Origin: a virus
Virus record (IMG/VR): IMGVR_UViG_3300025120_000224
Span: 1-35,185 of that record
Strand: one strand, 5' to 3'
Length of the DNA stretch: 35,185 nt
Shown here: positions 24,187 through 32,817 of the stretch, piece after piece
Layout: each line of letters opens with the position of its first letter
How positions within the stretch are numbered: position 1 is the first letter of the stretch
Notes under the pieces: model-generated
The model's database searches: none
Told to the model about the DNA's origin: nothing
The model's input: only the letters and a program-made list of their open reading frames with translations
Made by a program: the position numbers and the translations under genes

Positions 24187-26553
24187 TTATGCTGGAAATG
24201 TTGCTCCAGTTGGTAATACATTGAAATCTAATATTACAAATTCAGCTGTTTTAGTTGGTTGTAAGAAAATTTGTCCTACTAATTCGTTTCTATCTATTAC
24301 AGTTGGTGTATTATTAGTATCATCCATTACTACTTTAAATGCATACAATCCTTGTCTTTGTTGTACTCCTTCTAAATATGGATTAACAACACTTAAGAAA
24401 TTATTTCTTGTAGCGATTGTATTTTGTTCAAATACTAGATTATCAGCTACTCCAGAAATAAATCCTTTAAGAGCAATTAATAATCTACGTACATTTACTC
24501 TATCTAAAGCACTAGCTCTTTTCTGTAGTGTTTTTTGTCCAAATACAACTACTCCACTTTGTGGGAATGTAGCTAATGGATTAACATTTGCTTCATATAA
24601 AGTATCTCTATTATTTGCTGTTAATCTTCTTTCAGCTCTAACTACTTGTCCTAAAGCTCCTCTAGTTAATCCAGCTGGTGCAAACCATGGTTCACTTGAA
24701 GCATCTGTAAAGACATATACTCCTGGGATTACTGTTGAAGCTGGTACAAATACTAATTCTCCAGTTTGTGGATCAATCATTTGAACCCATGGCCAATATG
24801 TAGCAGCATAACTATTATCAAATGAAGAAGCTGCTTGTGTTACTGAAGCTACTGAACTTCCATATTTTACTAGGTCTACTACTGCAACATTATCACCTCT
24901 ATTTAATGAATTATTAACTAAAGCTGTTGTTTGAGTTGCGTGTACTGCGTTAATTAATCCAGGAGCACTAATAACATTATATTGGTATTCATCTACATTT
25001 CCTAATAAGGCAATTGCGTTATCATAATTACTACCAGTTAATCCTTGTGTATCAAATGCAGCACCATTACCTATATCTCCGTAAAAATTAGCTAATCTTG
25101 AAGAAGCTGCTGTTGTAATATTTCTACCTACAGCACCTCCAAATGAACCTGATGATACAGCTGGTAGGCTACCTGTAAAGTTATCTTTTGCTGCTCCATT
25201 ATTATCAAAATAATTTGGAGTTTTTCTTACTGATTTAACTCTTACATAGCTTGATAAGTTAGCATATGAACCTGATTCTTGGATATAATAATCTGCTCCA
25301 TCATTTACTAAATTTTTCTTAATATCACCAATTTGTGCTCCAATATAGTTTGGTTGATATGGATCTAGTGATACATCTAAATATTGTTCTAATACTACTT
25401 GTTGATTAGTATTATCATTTCCTCTTCTAATTAGTAAACTAAATGTTCCAGATCCTGTATTTACACTAGCTACTGACCAACGTACATTTTGTGTTGAACC
25501 TGATACTAAAGCTCCGTTTGATAATTGGCTTGTTCCAGTGTTCATTATTTCCCCTTCAGAAATTGTTTCTAACTCAAATGATGGGGCTGATGCTTCTAGA
25601 TTATCTGTGTCTAAAGTTATTGTAAAAGTTCCTGCACTTAATTCATCTGCTGTAAGTGTTAAAACAAGGACACCTGTTCCGCCTGCGTCTCCAGTTTGAG
25701 CATTAATAGCATCAAGTGATAAAGATAATGTTGTATCTACTATTGATCCTTCTCCGACAGAACTTGGGACTACATTAGTAATTACTCCATTTAAAATAGT
25801 TACGTCAACAGATACTCCTGTTGCAGTTCCTCCACCACCTACTATTAAATCTGTAGCAGCAGTGCTACCACTAGTAAAGGTATAAGTTCCATCTAATGAA
25901 TCATCACCTGTATTTGTATTAAATGTGTTTGTTGAAACAGCATCAAAAATTGTAGTTGAAATTAATGGCGAACCACCGTTATCGTTTGAAGAAAATGTAA
26001 TTACATCTCCTACTTTATATCCTGTTCCTGCTGAAGATGCTGTTACTGCAGCTTCTGCTCCATTATCTGTTACTAAATTAAATACTGCTCCAGAACCTCC
26101 TCCTGTTGCAGAATAAGTAGCTGCTGTATAAGTTACAGTTTCTGCTGATCCTGTAAAAGCTGATCCTGCAGATACCCCATTAGCAAATAATGCTGCTGCG
26201 TTTGTATCACCCGTTAATAAAGGTTCACCATCTACTGAGTCTACAAATGAACTTGTAGCAGAAGAGAATGTTTCGGGTACTACTCTAGTAACTAATAAGC
26301 TATTCCCACCACTTTGAAAATAATTATTTGCAGCTAATGCAGTTAAATATGAATAAGCAATTGAACCACTTTGTACAGTAGTACCAAAAATTGCTGAATA
26401 TTGGCTAAAAGAAGTAACTAATGTTGGAACTTCAACAGGACCTATTGCAGCTGGTCCGATAATAGCGGCACCTACTTCTGCGGGCTGTTGAGTAATAAAT
26501 GATTGGTCGTTTTCTCTAGCTAATACACCTGGAGATAATAATGTTTCTGCCAT
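24187..26553 (-). CDS. Contractile tail sheath protein, gp18-like
   Basis: This 788-residue sheath subunit contracts to drive the tube through the envelope. The N-terminus (ETLLSPGVLARENDQSFITQ, then VGAAIIGPAAIGPVEVPTLV) is the classic sheath start. The C-terminal core (ALDRVNVRRLLIALKGFISG and onward, ending ILDFNVLPTGATFPA) matches the sheath domain that packs on the tube. Between about residues 110 and 330 lies a Gly/Thr/Ser-rich insertion. It contains a GSGAVFNLVTDNG...GTGYKVGDVITFS unit (about 148-189) and a weaker related unit (about 245-305). These are probably surface beta domains. The length is above that of T4 gp18 (659). A coiled-coil gene lies upstream and the tube gene directly downstream. 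Confidence 0.95.
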   Translation of the reverse strand: MAETLLSPGVLARENDQSFITQQPAEVGAAIIGPAAIGPVEVPTLVTSFSQYSAIFGTTVQSGSIAYSYLTALAANNYFQSGGNSLLVTRVVPETFSSATSSFVDSVDGEPLLTGDTNAAALFANGVSAGSAFTGSAETVTYTAATYSATGGGSGAVFNLVTDNGAEAAVTASSAGTGYKVGDVITFSSNDNGGSPLISTTIFDAVSTNTFNTNTGDDSLDGTYTFTSGSTAATDLIVGGGGTATGVSVDVTILNGVITNVVPSSVGEGSIVDTTLSLSLDAINAQTGDAGGTGVLVLTLTADELSAGTFTITLDTDNLEASAPSFELETISEGEIMNTGTSQLSNGALVSGSTQNVRWSVASVNTGSGTFSLLIRRGNDNTNQQVVLEQYLDVSLDPYQPNYIGAQIGDIKKNLVNDGADYYIQESGSYANLSSYVRVKSVRKTPNYFDNNGAAKDNFTGSLPAVSSGSFGGAVGRNITTAASSRLANFYGDIGNGAAFDTQGLTGSNYDNAIALLGNVDEYQYNVISAPGLINAVHATQTTALVNNSLNRGDNVAVVDLVKYGSSVASVTQAASSFDNSYAATYWPWVQMIDPQTGELVFVPASTVIPGVYVFTDASSEPWFAPAGLTRGALGQVVRAERRLTANNRDTLYEANVNPLATFPQSGVVVFGQKTLQKRASALDRVNVRRLLIALKGFISGVADNLVFEQNTIATRNNFLSVVNPYLEGVQQRQGLYAFKVVMDDTNNTPTVIDRNELVGQIFLQPTKTAEFVILDFNVLPTGATFPA

Positions 26554-26581
26554 CTTTATATGTTATTTTTAATATTGTTTT

Positions 26582-26593
26582 ATTATACATATT
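26582..26593 (-). promoter_or_regulatory. Putative late promoter element before the sheath gene
   Basis: The minus strand reads AATATGTATAAT, one base different from the consensus AATATTTATAAT, followed by AAAACAATATT. It lies 28 bases before the sheath ATG at 26553 in a 58-base intergenic region. The downstream AAAACAAT also matches the sequence after the 19808 copy. Confidence 0.5.
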
Positions 26594-26611
26594 AAAGATT
26601 TTTTCAAAGAA

Positions 26612-26863
26612 CTATTCTGAACTAACGAATTCTCCCTTTTCTAGATCAATATTACCTTCTCCGTATTTTTCTTGTAATTCCTTACCTAATGTTTCTTGTT
26701 CTTGAAGAAGAGATACATAATTGCTTTCAAGGTTTTCTTTTCGTTTAGATAAAAAGTATTTTCTTTTTTCTATATCACCTAAACTAAAGGTTATTTCATT
26801 TTCTTGTCTTTGTAAATCTTTTAGTTTTTGTAACTCTTCTTTTGATAACTTTGTTGTACTCAT
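26612..26863 (-). CDS. Small coiled-coil protein upstream of the tail sheath
   Basis: This 83-residue protein is highly charged, with heptad-like helices throughout (LSKEELQKLKDLQRQENEIT, then a second helix over about residues 40-68). It ends with a short acidic tail (DLEKGEFVSSE). It has no signal peptide, membrane segment or catalytic motif. It probably forms a helical hairpin or dimer. Its start follows a perfect late-type element (26876-26887), and it is the first gene of the tail cluster after the sugar island, so late expression and a structural or chaperone role are likely. I do not recognise a named family. Confidence 0.7.
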   Translation of the reverse strand: MSTTKLSKEELQKLKDLQRQENEITFSLGDIEKRKYFLSKRKENLESNYVSLLQEQETLGKELQEKYGEGNIDLEKGEFVSSE

Positions 26864-26875
26864 GTGTTTTTATTT

Positions 26876-26887
26876 ATTATAAATATT
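26876..26887 (-). promoter_or_regulatory. Putative late promoter element at the island/tail boundary
   Basis: The minus strand reads AATATTTATAAT, overlapping the last codons and stop of the reductase gene, 12 bases before the ATG at 26863. It sits exactly where the accessory island gives way to the tail genes, which supports a new transcript starting here. Confidence 0.55.
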
Positions 26888-27596
26888 GACAGAATTCTTT
26901 TAATGCCAATATTTGTGTTTTTAATGGTAAAGTTTGTACCCCACCAACTAAGCATTTATCTTTTTTTGGTTTATCTACGGGGTTTATTTTAATTTCTTTT
27001 TGATATATTTCTTTTAATAATAAAAGTAAATCATACTTTGATATACATTCACTATGTAAAATAGTTTCTGTGTTATGACTATCCCAATTAAACATAAGAT
27101 ATAAACAATATTGAGCCCAAGTTAATGTAGTATTACCATTGGATAAATAATTAGTATAACCATTTATTTCATTCTCTTGTGAAAGAAACCAACTCATTAA
27201 ACTTGCTGATGAATCCCATTCAGGACCAAAAACATTAGTTTTTATAATTTTAGTTCTTTTTCCATTTTCTTTTATCCATTCTGATGCTTGTTTTTTAGAT
27301 AAGCCATATTCATCATTATCGTCATCACAATCAGTTCCTGGGTATATAATTTTAAATTTTGTTTGTTCTTCTAACCATTGGGGTAATTCCCAATTTATTT
27401 CAAACTTATCTGTTTTTTGAGATATAGCTCCGGCACAATTAATAATAAATTCACCATCAAAATTACATACCGCATTCTTAAATTCTATTGATGGAAATTT
27501 TTTATCAGTATAAGCTATTTTAAATCCTTTTGAATCTAAAAATGCTGCAACCATATGTCCTAACATTCCTTTATGGCCTAAAATTAATACTTTCAT
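26877..27596 (-). CDS. RmlD-like NAD(P)-dependent sugar-nucleotide reductase
   Basis: This 239-residue short-chain dehydrogenase of the extended type has a dinucleotide-binding motif at the N-terminus (MKVLILGHKGMLGHMVAAFL, GxxGxxG pattern). An FIINCAGAISQ strand follows, then the catalytic Tyr and Lys in EYGLSKKQASEW, and a substrate-side TNVFGPEWD segment. This order resembles dTDP-4-dehydrorhamnose reductase (RmlD) and related epimerase/reductases that finish deoxysugar nucleotides. It is somewhat short for the family (about 290), mostly in the C-terminal substrate lobe. It starts 1 base after the glycosyltransferase-like gene, so it is probably part of a glycan-synthesis operon. The actual substrate is unknown, and an epimerase is also possible. 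Confidence 0.8.
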   Translation of the reverse strand: MKVLILGHKGMLGHMVAAFLDSKGFKIAYTDKKFPSIEFKNAVCNFDGEFIINCAGAISQKTDKFEINWELPQWLEEQTKFKIIYPGTDCDDDNDEYGLSKKQASEWIKENGKRTKIIKTNVFGPEWDSSASLMSWFLSQENEINGYTNYLSNGNTTLTWAQYCLYLMFNWDSHNTETILHSECISKYDLLLLLKEIYQKEIKINPVDKPKKDKCLVGGVQTLPLKTQILALKEFCQYL

Positions 27597-27597
27597 A

Positions 27598-28515
27598 TTA
27601 TAAATTTTCTATTTTGTTTAATTTGTCTTTAGTATAAATATTAGTAATATCTACTAACTTTGAATCAATAAATATACCTAAATATTTTATATCAGGCAAA
27701 TTTATTACTTCATTAATTTGTTTTAATATTATATTTTCTCCATTTACATTGATTTTAATATTAAGATTATTAAAATTATCATAAATTAATAATTGTTTAT
27801 TACTAACTGAAAAAAATAATTTAAAATTTGTATTATATTTATTATAATTTAAAACATCAGGAGACCCACATTCTAAAGTACCCTTTACTTTTACTTCTGT
27901 TTTTTTATATTTAAAATTTTCTAAAATACTTTCCCAATAACTTTCAGCATCATTATACATTGAAGTTTGGGTATTAGGAATTTGTTTTACATAATCTGAC
28001 TTACTAAGTAAAGAATCAACTTTGATAATATTATCTTTACTTAAAATATTTAATAATAACCCAGGAAATAAAGGTTGGTTAGTTGCTGGGTCTATATAAT
28101 TACTACAAATAAAATCTTTGGGATCATTAAGTAATTCTAATATTTCGTTAGTAATTTTAGTATCATAATTAATAAAAGAACAAAATGGATAATCTAAATT
28201 ATTATTTAGTGAAATAGCATTTTTAATTAAATTAAAAACTGTCCAACCATAATCTTCTTTAATATGAGAAATTTTTATTTGGCCCCCTACTGTTTTCCAA
28301 AATTTCATTCCTCTTTCTGGAAAACGTAAAATTGGGTTACTTTGATCATATACAAAATAATCAATTTGAGACTGGATTGAGGTTGGGAGTGGTGAATGGG
28401 ATGAAATTAGGATATTAAAGTTATTTTTTAAAATAGAAATAGTACTTTGTAATATATCTAATTTTTCTTGTGTATCACAATAACATAAAATTACTATTAA
28501 ATTTTTATTTTTCAT
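27598..28515 (-). CDS. Glycosyltransferase-like protein
   Basis: This 305-residue protein starts with a strand-helix pattern (KNLIVILCYCDTQEKLDILQ, then NNFNILISSHSPLP) typical of the nucleotide-binding half of GT-A glycosyltransferases. A YPFCSFINYDTKITNEI segment near residues 108-124 could supply the metal-binding acidic site, although a canonical DxD is not present. FERGM-like and YGWTVFNLIKNAIS segments are also glycosyltransferase-like. The C-terminal 80 residues are beta-rich and Asn/Ile-rich and may be an acceptor or carbohydrate-binding part. The start overlaps the large glycosyltransferase gene by 11 bases. The function is assigned by fold-like pattern and context only. Confidence 0.6.
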   Translation of the reverse strand: MKNKNLIVILCYCDTQEKLDILQSTISILKNNFNILISSHSPLPTSIQSQIDYFVYDQSNPILRFPERGMKFWKTVGGQIKISHIKEDYGWTVFNLIKNAISLNNNLDYPFCSFINYDTKITNEILELLNDPKDFICSNYIDPATNQPLFPGLLLNILSKDNIIKVDSLLSKSDYVKQIPNTQTSMYNDAESYWESILENFKYKKTEVKVKGTLECGSPDVLNYNKYNTNFKLFFSVSNKQLLIYDNFNNLNIKINVNGENIILKQINEVINLPDIKYLGIFIDSKLVDITNIYTKDKLNKIENL

Positions 28516-31500
28516 AACATGCTATATAAGTTGATATGTCTTTTAATTTATTGTATTTAGTTATTGATTCGTACTCAATATAGTTTGTATCCGAGTTACC
28601 TTTAAACCAATCACCTTTTTTATTTAAGATTTGATTTATAATAGATTGTTCTGATTCATATAATTTAAGTAATAATTTTTTAGTCTCCAAATATGTTTTG
28701 GATATTTTTTGTGAAGATTTACCAAATACATAAAAATCATCAGTCTCATTTTTAACAGCATCAAAAATTAATTTGTGTTGAGGGTGTCCATATTCACCAA
28801 TAGGGTTATGAGTTACTATTTTATCCCAATTTTTATAATTAATTATATTTTTTAAATCAAATTGTTTTGTAGGGTATAAAGTATCTTCATAGTCGAACAT
28901 TTTCCAAGAACCTACATTTAATTTTTCCATTACTTGTTTAAATTCTTCACTTCTAATTTTATTTGATTTATTTGTAAGACAAATTACTTTATAATCAGAA
29001 CCATGTTTTATTAATTCTTCTCCTCCAAATATTAATTCATCATCAGGATGAGCAATAATCATTAATTTAGATGATTTATAATCATTAAAAGTTTTATTTA
29101 AAATATCTGCACCTTTAGGAGTTACTGAAGGATCAGGACCATGTATAAAGTAAGGTTCTAAAGTATTAGTATCATACATTACATCAAAACCTTGTTTTAA
29201 ATAAGGTAAATTAACTTTTATTTCATCCTCTGAACTATAATAATTATTCCATGTAATGGGTAAATCTAATGTCTTATTTTCTTCCCAAAGTATATTGTTA
29301 GCTACCCTTTCTTCTGAAAATGCATTATCATCTACATAAATTTTAATATTGTATAAATTTAATTCTTTATTCCATTTTAAACATTTATCAAAAAATGGTT
29401 TACTTTCTTTATTATAAAAATAAAAACCAGTAGCAATTAATTTTTTATTTGGATTTCTAGTTATATTTTTAATTGAAGCTAACTCGCTACCATAATTTCC
29501 TTCTAATTTAATATTATTATAATACCTCCACTGATTAATATCTTCGTGGAAGTATTTCATAAATAAAGGATAATCTTTTAAATTTTCTAGATATTGTAAA
29601 GAATTATCAATATTTTCTGTTGCAAAAGCATCTCCATCAATCCAAGCAAAATTATCATAATTTTCTTTTAGTGAATCTAAACTAGCTAAATACTTAGCAA
29701 AAAATATTGAGTAATCTTTATTAAATAAATTTGGTTCTCCAATTGATTCCGATTTTGGTTTTGGACGATAATCTATTCTTTTATTAATAACATTAGGAAG
29801 ATTTATTTTAGAATCACAATTAAACCCATAAACTATAATTTTATGTTTTGAATATTTAAGTAAACTTTTAGCTAAAACTTCTATCATAGGAAGATAACTT
29901 TCATTACCTCCTGTTATCCATATAAAAGATTTTTTTTTATTTTTATTATCTAATAAATTTAATGCTTTGTTAATTACAACTTCTGGTGTTAAAGATTTTT
30001 GACAAATATGTTGTTTATTTGTTCCCTTATGTTCTGGGCACCAATCCCAATCTCCTGTATCAAAAATATAATCTTTATTAACCCAACAATTATTACACAC
30101 AGAATGGTTTTCTACTTTAGTTAAATTATTAGGCACATCATACCCATAAGGAACAAAATTATTAACCATTAAAGTATGTTTTCCCATAGCCCAATTAACC
30201 CAAGATAATCCTGAACCTAATCCTACAAATAAATCTGCATGATGAATATAATTAAATAATTTATCCCAAGGTAAATTTTTCTTATTAATAATATTTTTAC
30301 CTTTAAACCCATTAAGTGTTAAACTAATAACTTTATAACCCTTTTTAGTTAGAGAATCAGCTAATTTAATCCAACTTTCATATTGCCATTCTTTTAGTCC
30401 TGCTGTGGCTTGGGGTCCAATACAAACATATTTTTGTTTTAATGGTCTTTTTCCTATTTTATAATCAATTCCATAGTTAACAGGATTATAAGGAATATTT
30501 AAAATATCAGCAGCAGCCTGGATTAATGGTATTGTGTTTACTTGGGTTGGATGATCATTTAAGTTTTTCCAACCTCCTTTTTCATCTCTAAACCAACCAA
30601 TTTGAAAATGAGCGTAACATGGAGGAGTTTCTCCTGGGGGTACAAATTTGATATCATTATAATCTTTTAGATTTTTAAACCATTCATTATGAAATGTACT
30701 AACTATAACATTACATTTATATTTATTTTTAAATTCTATCACTTGTGGGGCCCAAGCTAATGTATCTCCTATTGATTTTGATTCAAATGAAATTTTTACT
30801 GTTTTATTTTCTAAATTAAAAGTATGTACTACTTCACCATTAATTTTAATTATCCAAGGTATATTATATGTTTTACTACAATGAGTCCACATATTATTAG
30901 TAATAGTAGCTACATGAACTATTTCATTAGTAGAACCATTTATAAATTCAACTGTATATTTGTTATTATGGTGTCCAAGGACTTCTACTTTAGGACCTAA
31001 ATTAAAACTTATTTCTACTTTATTTTGTGGGATATTTTTTAATAAATTTTCTAATTCTTTACCTGCTATTTTAGCAGCATTTTCCCAAGTAAACTTTTTT
31101 CTAATTATTTTAGACTCTATTATAGATTGTTCTTTATGATATTCGTAATTTTCATAAGCATCTCTCATCACTTCTTTTAGATTATTAAAATCAGGATCAT
31201 AAAATTCCCCTTCTAACATTTCTTGAGAAAAACTACTATATTCCCCTTTTTTAGCTTTAGATGTAGATAAAATACTTACTGGCAATCCTAGTCCCTCAGC
31301 AAATTCTAATTGTGCACTACAATTTGAATATATAGAAGGTGTACCACAAGCCATTGCTTCAATTAAAGGTAAATTCCAACCTTCAGATCTAGCACAAGAT
31401 AAAAATACATGACCTTTCTGTAAAAATTTTATATATTCTTTTCTAGTAGGAAAGTGTTTTACTTTTACTCTAGGGTCATTTAACTTATAATGTTTTAATC

Positions 31501-32233
31501 TTTTTTCTGTAGATTTAAATTTATCTTTAGCATAAGGATTATCAATAGATACTATTAAGTCAACGGGTTCATCTTTGTCAAATTCTTCTAAAAAAGATTC
31601 TATTAATTCTTTAGTTGATTTTCTATAATCCCATCTACCAAATATAACAAATTTAAATCTACCATCATCATAATCAGGTAAAGTTACTTTATTATTAGGT
31701 TTAAATATATTACCATCAACTGCCTCTGGGACAACTTTTACTTTATTTTCTTCTATACCTTGTTCTACAGTACAATCTTTTTGCCATTGAGAAGGAACCC
31801 AAATTTGGTCAAATGTTTTTAATTGGTCAAAAAAATAATCTGGTTGTCTTGTAGTTTCCCATACATTATATGCTATTTTAGGACCCTGGTAGTCTTGGTA
31901 AAAGAAATGATGGTTTGTTTCATTAAGAACTATATTAATATTGTGATTAAAATTATTAGGATAATTAGAATAAAATGAGTGGTGATTTAATTTATCATCA
32001 TTATCCCATAAAGATTGTTCAACTAATAATTTTTTATCTAAATTATCTATATAATCTTCTCCATTATGGGGCTCATCATTATGTCCTTCCCAAGAACCTC
32101 CTATAGTAAAATTTCTAACTTTTAAATTATATATGTTAGATAATTCTCTATAAAAAGCTCTTGTGTGATTAGCATAACCAGTAGTACCAATGTAACTACC
32201 ATGTGCAAAAATTTTAGGTTTTTGTTTTGTCAT
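28505..32233 (-). CDS. Four-domain glycan enzyme: GT4-like, TibC-like heptosyltransferase, GT-A, PIG-L deacetylase
   Basis: This 1242-residue protein joins four modules. Residues 1-400 are a GT-B glycosyltransferase, with FVIFGRWDYRKSTKEL at 195-210 and the GT4 donor motif SEGWNLPLIEAMACGTPS at 283-300. Residues about 405-762 resemble autotransporter O-heptosyltransferases (TibC/BAHT). The matching features are a beta-rich entry, ISFESKSIGDTLAWAPQVIE, LFVGLGSGLSWVNWAMGK, and Cys713, Cys716, Cys732 and Cys744, which match the iron-site cysteines of that family. Residues about 765-1035 look like a GT-A enzyme with the acidic motif FAWIDGDAF (Asp866/Asp868). Residues 1055 to about 1160 are a PIG-L/LmbE deacetylase, with AHPDDE at 1061-1066 and GEYGHPQH at 1146-1153. 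It overlaps both neighbouring genes, so the island is translated as a unit. Confidence 0.88.
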   Translation of the reverse strand: MTKQKPKIFAHGSYIGTTGYANHTRAFYRELSNIYNLKVRNFTIGGSWEGHNDEPHNGEDYIDNLDKKLLVEQSLWDNDDKLNHHSFYSNYPNNFNHNINIVLNETNHHFFYQDYQGPKIAYNVWETTRQPDYFFDQLKTFDQIWVPSQWQKDCTVEQGIEENKVKVVPEAVDGNIFKPNNKVTLPDYDDGRFKFVIFGRWDYRKSTKELIESFLEEFDKDEPVDLIVSIDNPYAKDKFKSTEKRLKHYKLNDPRVKVKHFPTRKEYIKFLQKGHVFLSCARSEGWNLPLIEAMACGTPSIYSNCSAQLEFAEGLGLPVSILSTSKAKKGEYSSFSQEMLEGEFYDPDFNNLKEVMRDAYENYEYHKEQSIIESKIIRKKFTWENAAKIAGKELENLLKNIPQNKVEISFNLGPKVEVLGHHNNKYTVEFINGSTNEIVHVATITNNMWTHCSKTYNIPWIIKINGEVVHTFNLENKTVKISFESKSIGDTLAWAPQVIEFKNKYKCNVIVSTFHNEWFKNLKDYNDIKFVPPGETPPCYAHFQIGWFRDEKGGWKNLNDHPTQVNTIPLIQAAADILNIPYNPVNYGIDYKIGKRPLKQKYVCIGPQATAGLKEWQYESWIKLADSLTKKGYKVISLTLNGFKGKNIINKKNLPWDKLFNYIHHADLFVGLGSGLSWVNWAMGKHTLMVNNFVPYGYDVPNNLTKVENHSVCNNCWVNKDYIFDTGDWDWCPEHKGTNKQHICQKSLTPEVVINKALNLLDNKNKKKSFIWITGGNESYLPMIEVLAKSLLKYSKHKIIVYGFNCDSKINLPNVINKRIDYRPKPKSESIGEPNLFNKDYSIFFAKYLASLDSLKENYDNFAWIDGDAFATENIDNSLQYLENLKDYPLFMKYFHEDINQWRYYNNIKLEGNYGSELASIKNITRNPNKKLIATGFYFYNKESKPFFDKCLKWNKELNLYNIKIYVDDNAFSEERVANNILWEENKTLDLPITWNNYYSSEDEIKVNLPYLKQGFDVMYDTNTLEPYFIHGPDPSVTPKGADILNKTFNDYKSSKLMIIAHPDDELIFGGEELIKHGSDYKVICLTNKSNKIRSEEFKQVMEKLNVGSWKMFDYEDTLYPTKQFDLKNIINYKNWDKIVTHNPIGEYGHPQHKLIFDAVKNETDDFYVFGKSSQKISKTYLETKKLLLKLYESEQSIINQILNKKGDWFKGNSDTNYIEYESITKYNKLKDISTYIACYEK

Positions 32234-32432
32234 TTAACCCAAATTTACTAAATTTATACCAAAGTCTTTCGTGTAGGAAGTATAGCACCATTTTGGAAAT
32301 GATTTCTATTCCCCCTATAGCCAAACCTGCTTCCCAAGAACCCGTTATTAGTCCTGAAATTACTACTGTATCTATTGATCCTATTATTCGCCATGAAACT
32401 GTTTTTGCAATGTGTCTTTTATAACTTACCAT
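32214..32432 (-). CDS. DUF2061-family small membrane protein
   Basis: This 72-residue protein matches the DUF2061 pattern: a basic N-terminus with KTVSWRIIGSIDTVVISGLI, a Gly/Trp turn (TGSWEAG), then AIGGIEIISKMVLYFLHERL and a closing W-Y-K motif. Two transmembrane helices are expected, at about residues 15-33 and 37-55. From memory, bacterial DUF2061 proteins are often encoded with or fused to sulfate-activation genes such as cysC. That fits the APS-kinase-like gene three positions upstream. The function of the family is not known. It overlaps the nucleotidyltransferase stop by 14 bases and the large glycosyltransferase start by 20 bases. Confidence 0.85.
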   Translation of the reverse strand: MVSYKRHIAKTVSWRIIGSIDTVVISGLITGSWEAGLAIGGIEIISKMVLYFLHERLWYKFSKFGLNDKTKT

Positions 32433-32817
32433 CTTTTTTCATTTGTTTTCTTATAGAAGTAGCTGATATTTCTCCTATTTCAGATGGTGGAACGTGTTCA
32501 ATAATATCATATCCAACTCCTCTACCATAATTAATCGATTCTATATCAGGTATAATAGTTGGTAATACTTTACCTTCTTTAATAAGTTCTTTTAACTCAC
32601 CTTCTTTTACCATTTCTAAAATTTGTTGTGCTGTCCAAGGATTCTTTTTATCCGGTTTTACATCTCTAATTCCTAACCAAACATTATATCCTTGTTTTAA
32701 TCTTTCATTAATTAACCATAAATGCCCTTTATGTAAAGGTTGCCATCTACCAGCAAAAAATGAATACTTTACTTCTGATGATGAAGACTCTTTGTCTGCT
32801 TTTGCTTTAAATTCCAT
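32419..32817 (-). CDS. HxGH nucleotidyltransferase, NMN adenylyltransferase-like
   Basis: This 132-residue cytidylyltransferase-fold protein starts after a disordered Ser/Lys-rich leader of about 16 residues. Its signature GRWQPLHKGHLWLI carries HKGH at 29-32. An RDVKPDKKNPWTAQQI loop follows, then the closing ISATSIRKQ at 117-125, the ISxTxIR motif that binds the triphosphate. This set is closest to archaeal-type NMN adenylyltransferases (NadM) and related enzymes that adenylylate small phosphates. It overlaps the HAD phosphatase by 11 bases and the DUF2061 gene by 14. Beside an APS-kinase-like gene it could activate a sugar or another metabolite instead of NMN. The substrate is open. Confidence 0.8.
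   Translation of the reverse strand: MEFKAKADKESSSSEVKYSFFAGRWQPLHKGHLWLINERLKQGYNVWLGIRDVKPDKKNPWTAQQILEMVKEGELKELIKEGKVLPTIIPDIESINYGRGVGYDIIEHVPPSEIGEISATSIRKQMKKDGKL

Noticed and set aside
24110-24784. Long plus-strand open frame of 224 codons
   Set aside because: It lies opposite the sheath C-terminus and start of the tube gene, both strongly supported on the minus strand, and its protein is a low-complexity shadow without recognisable features.
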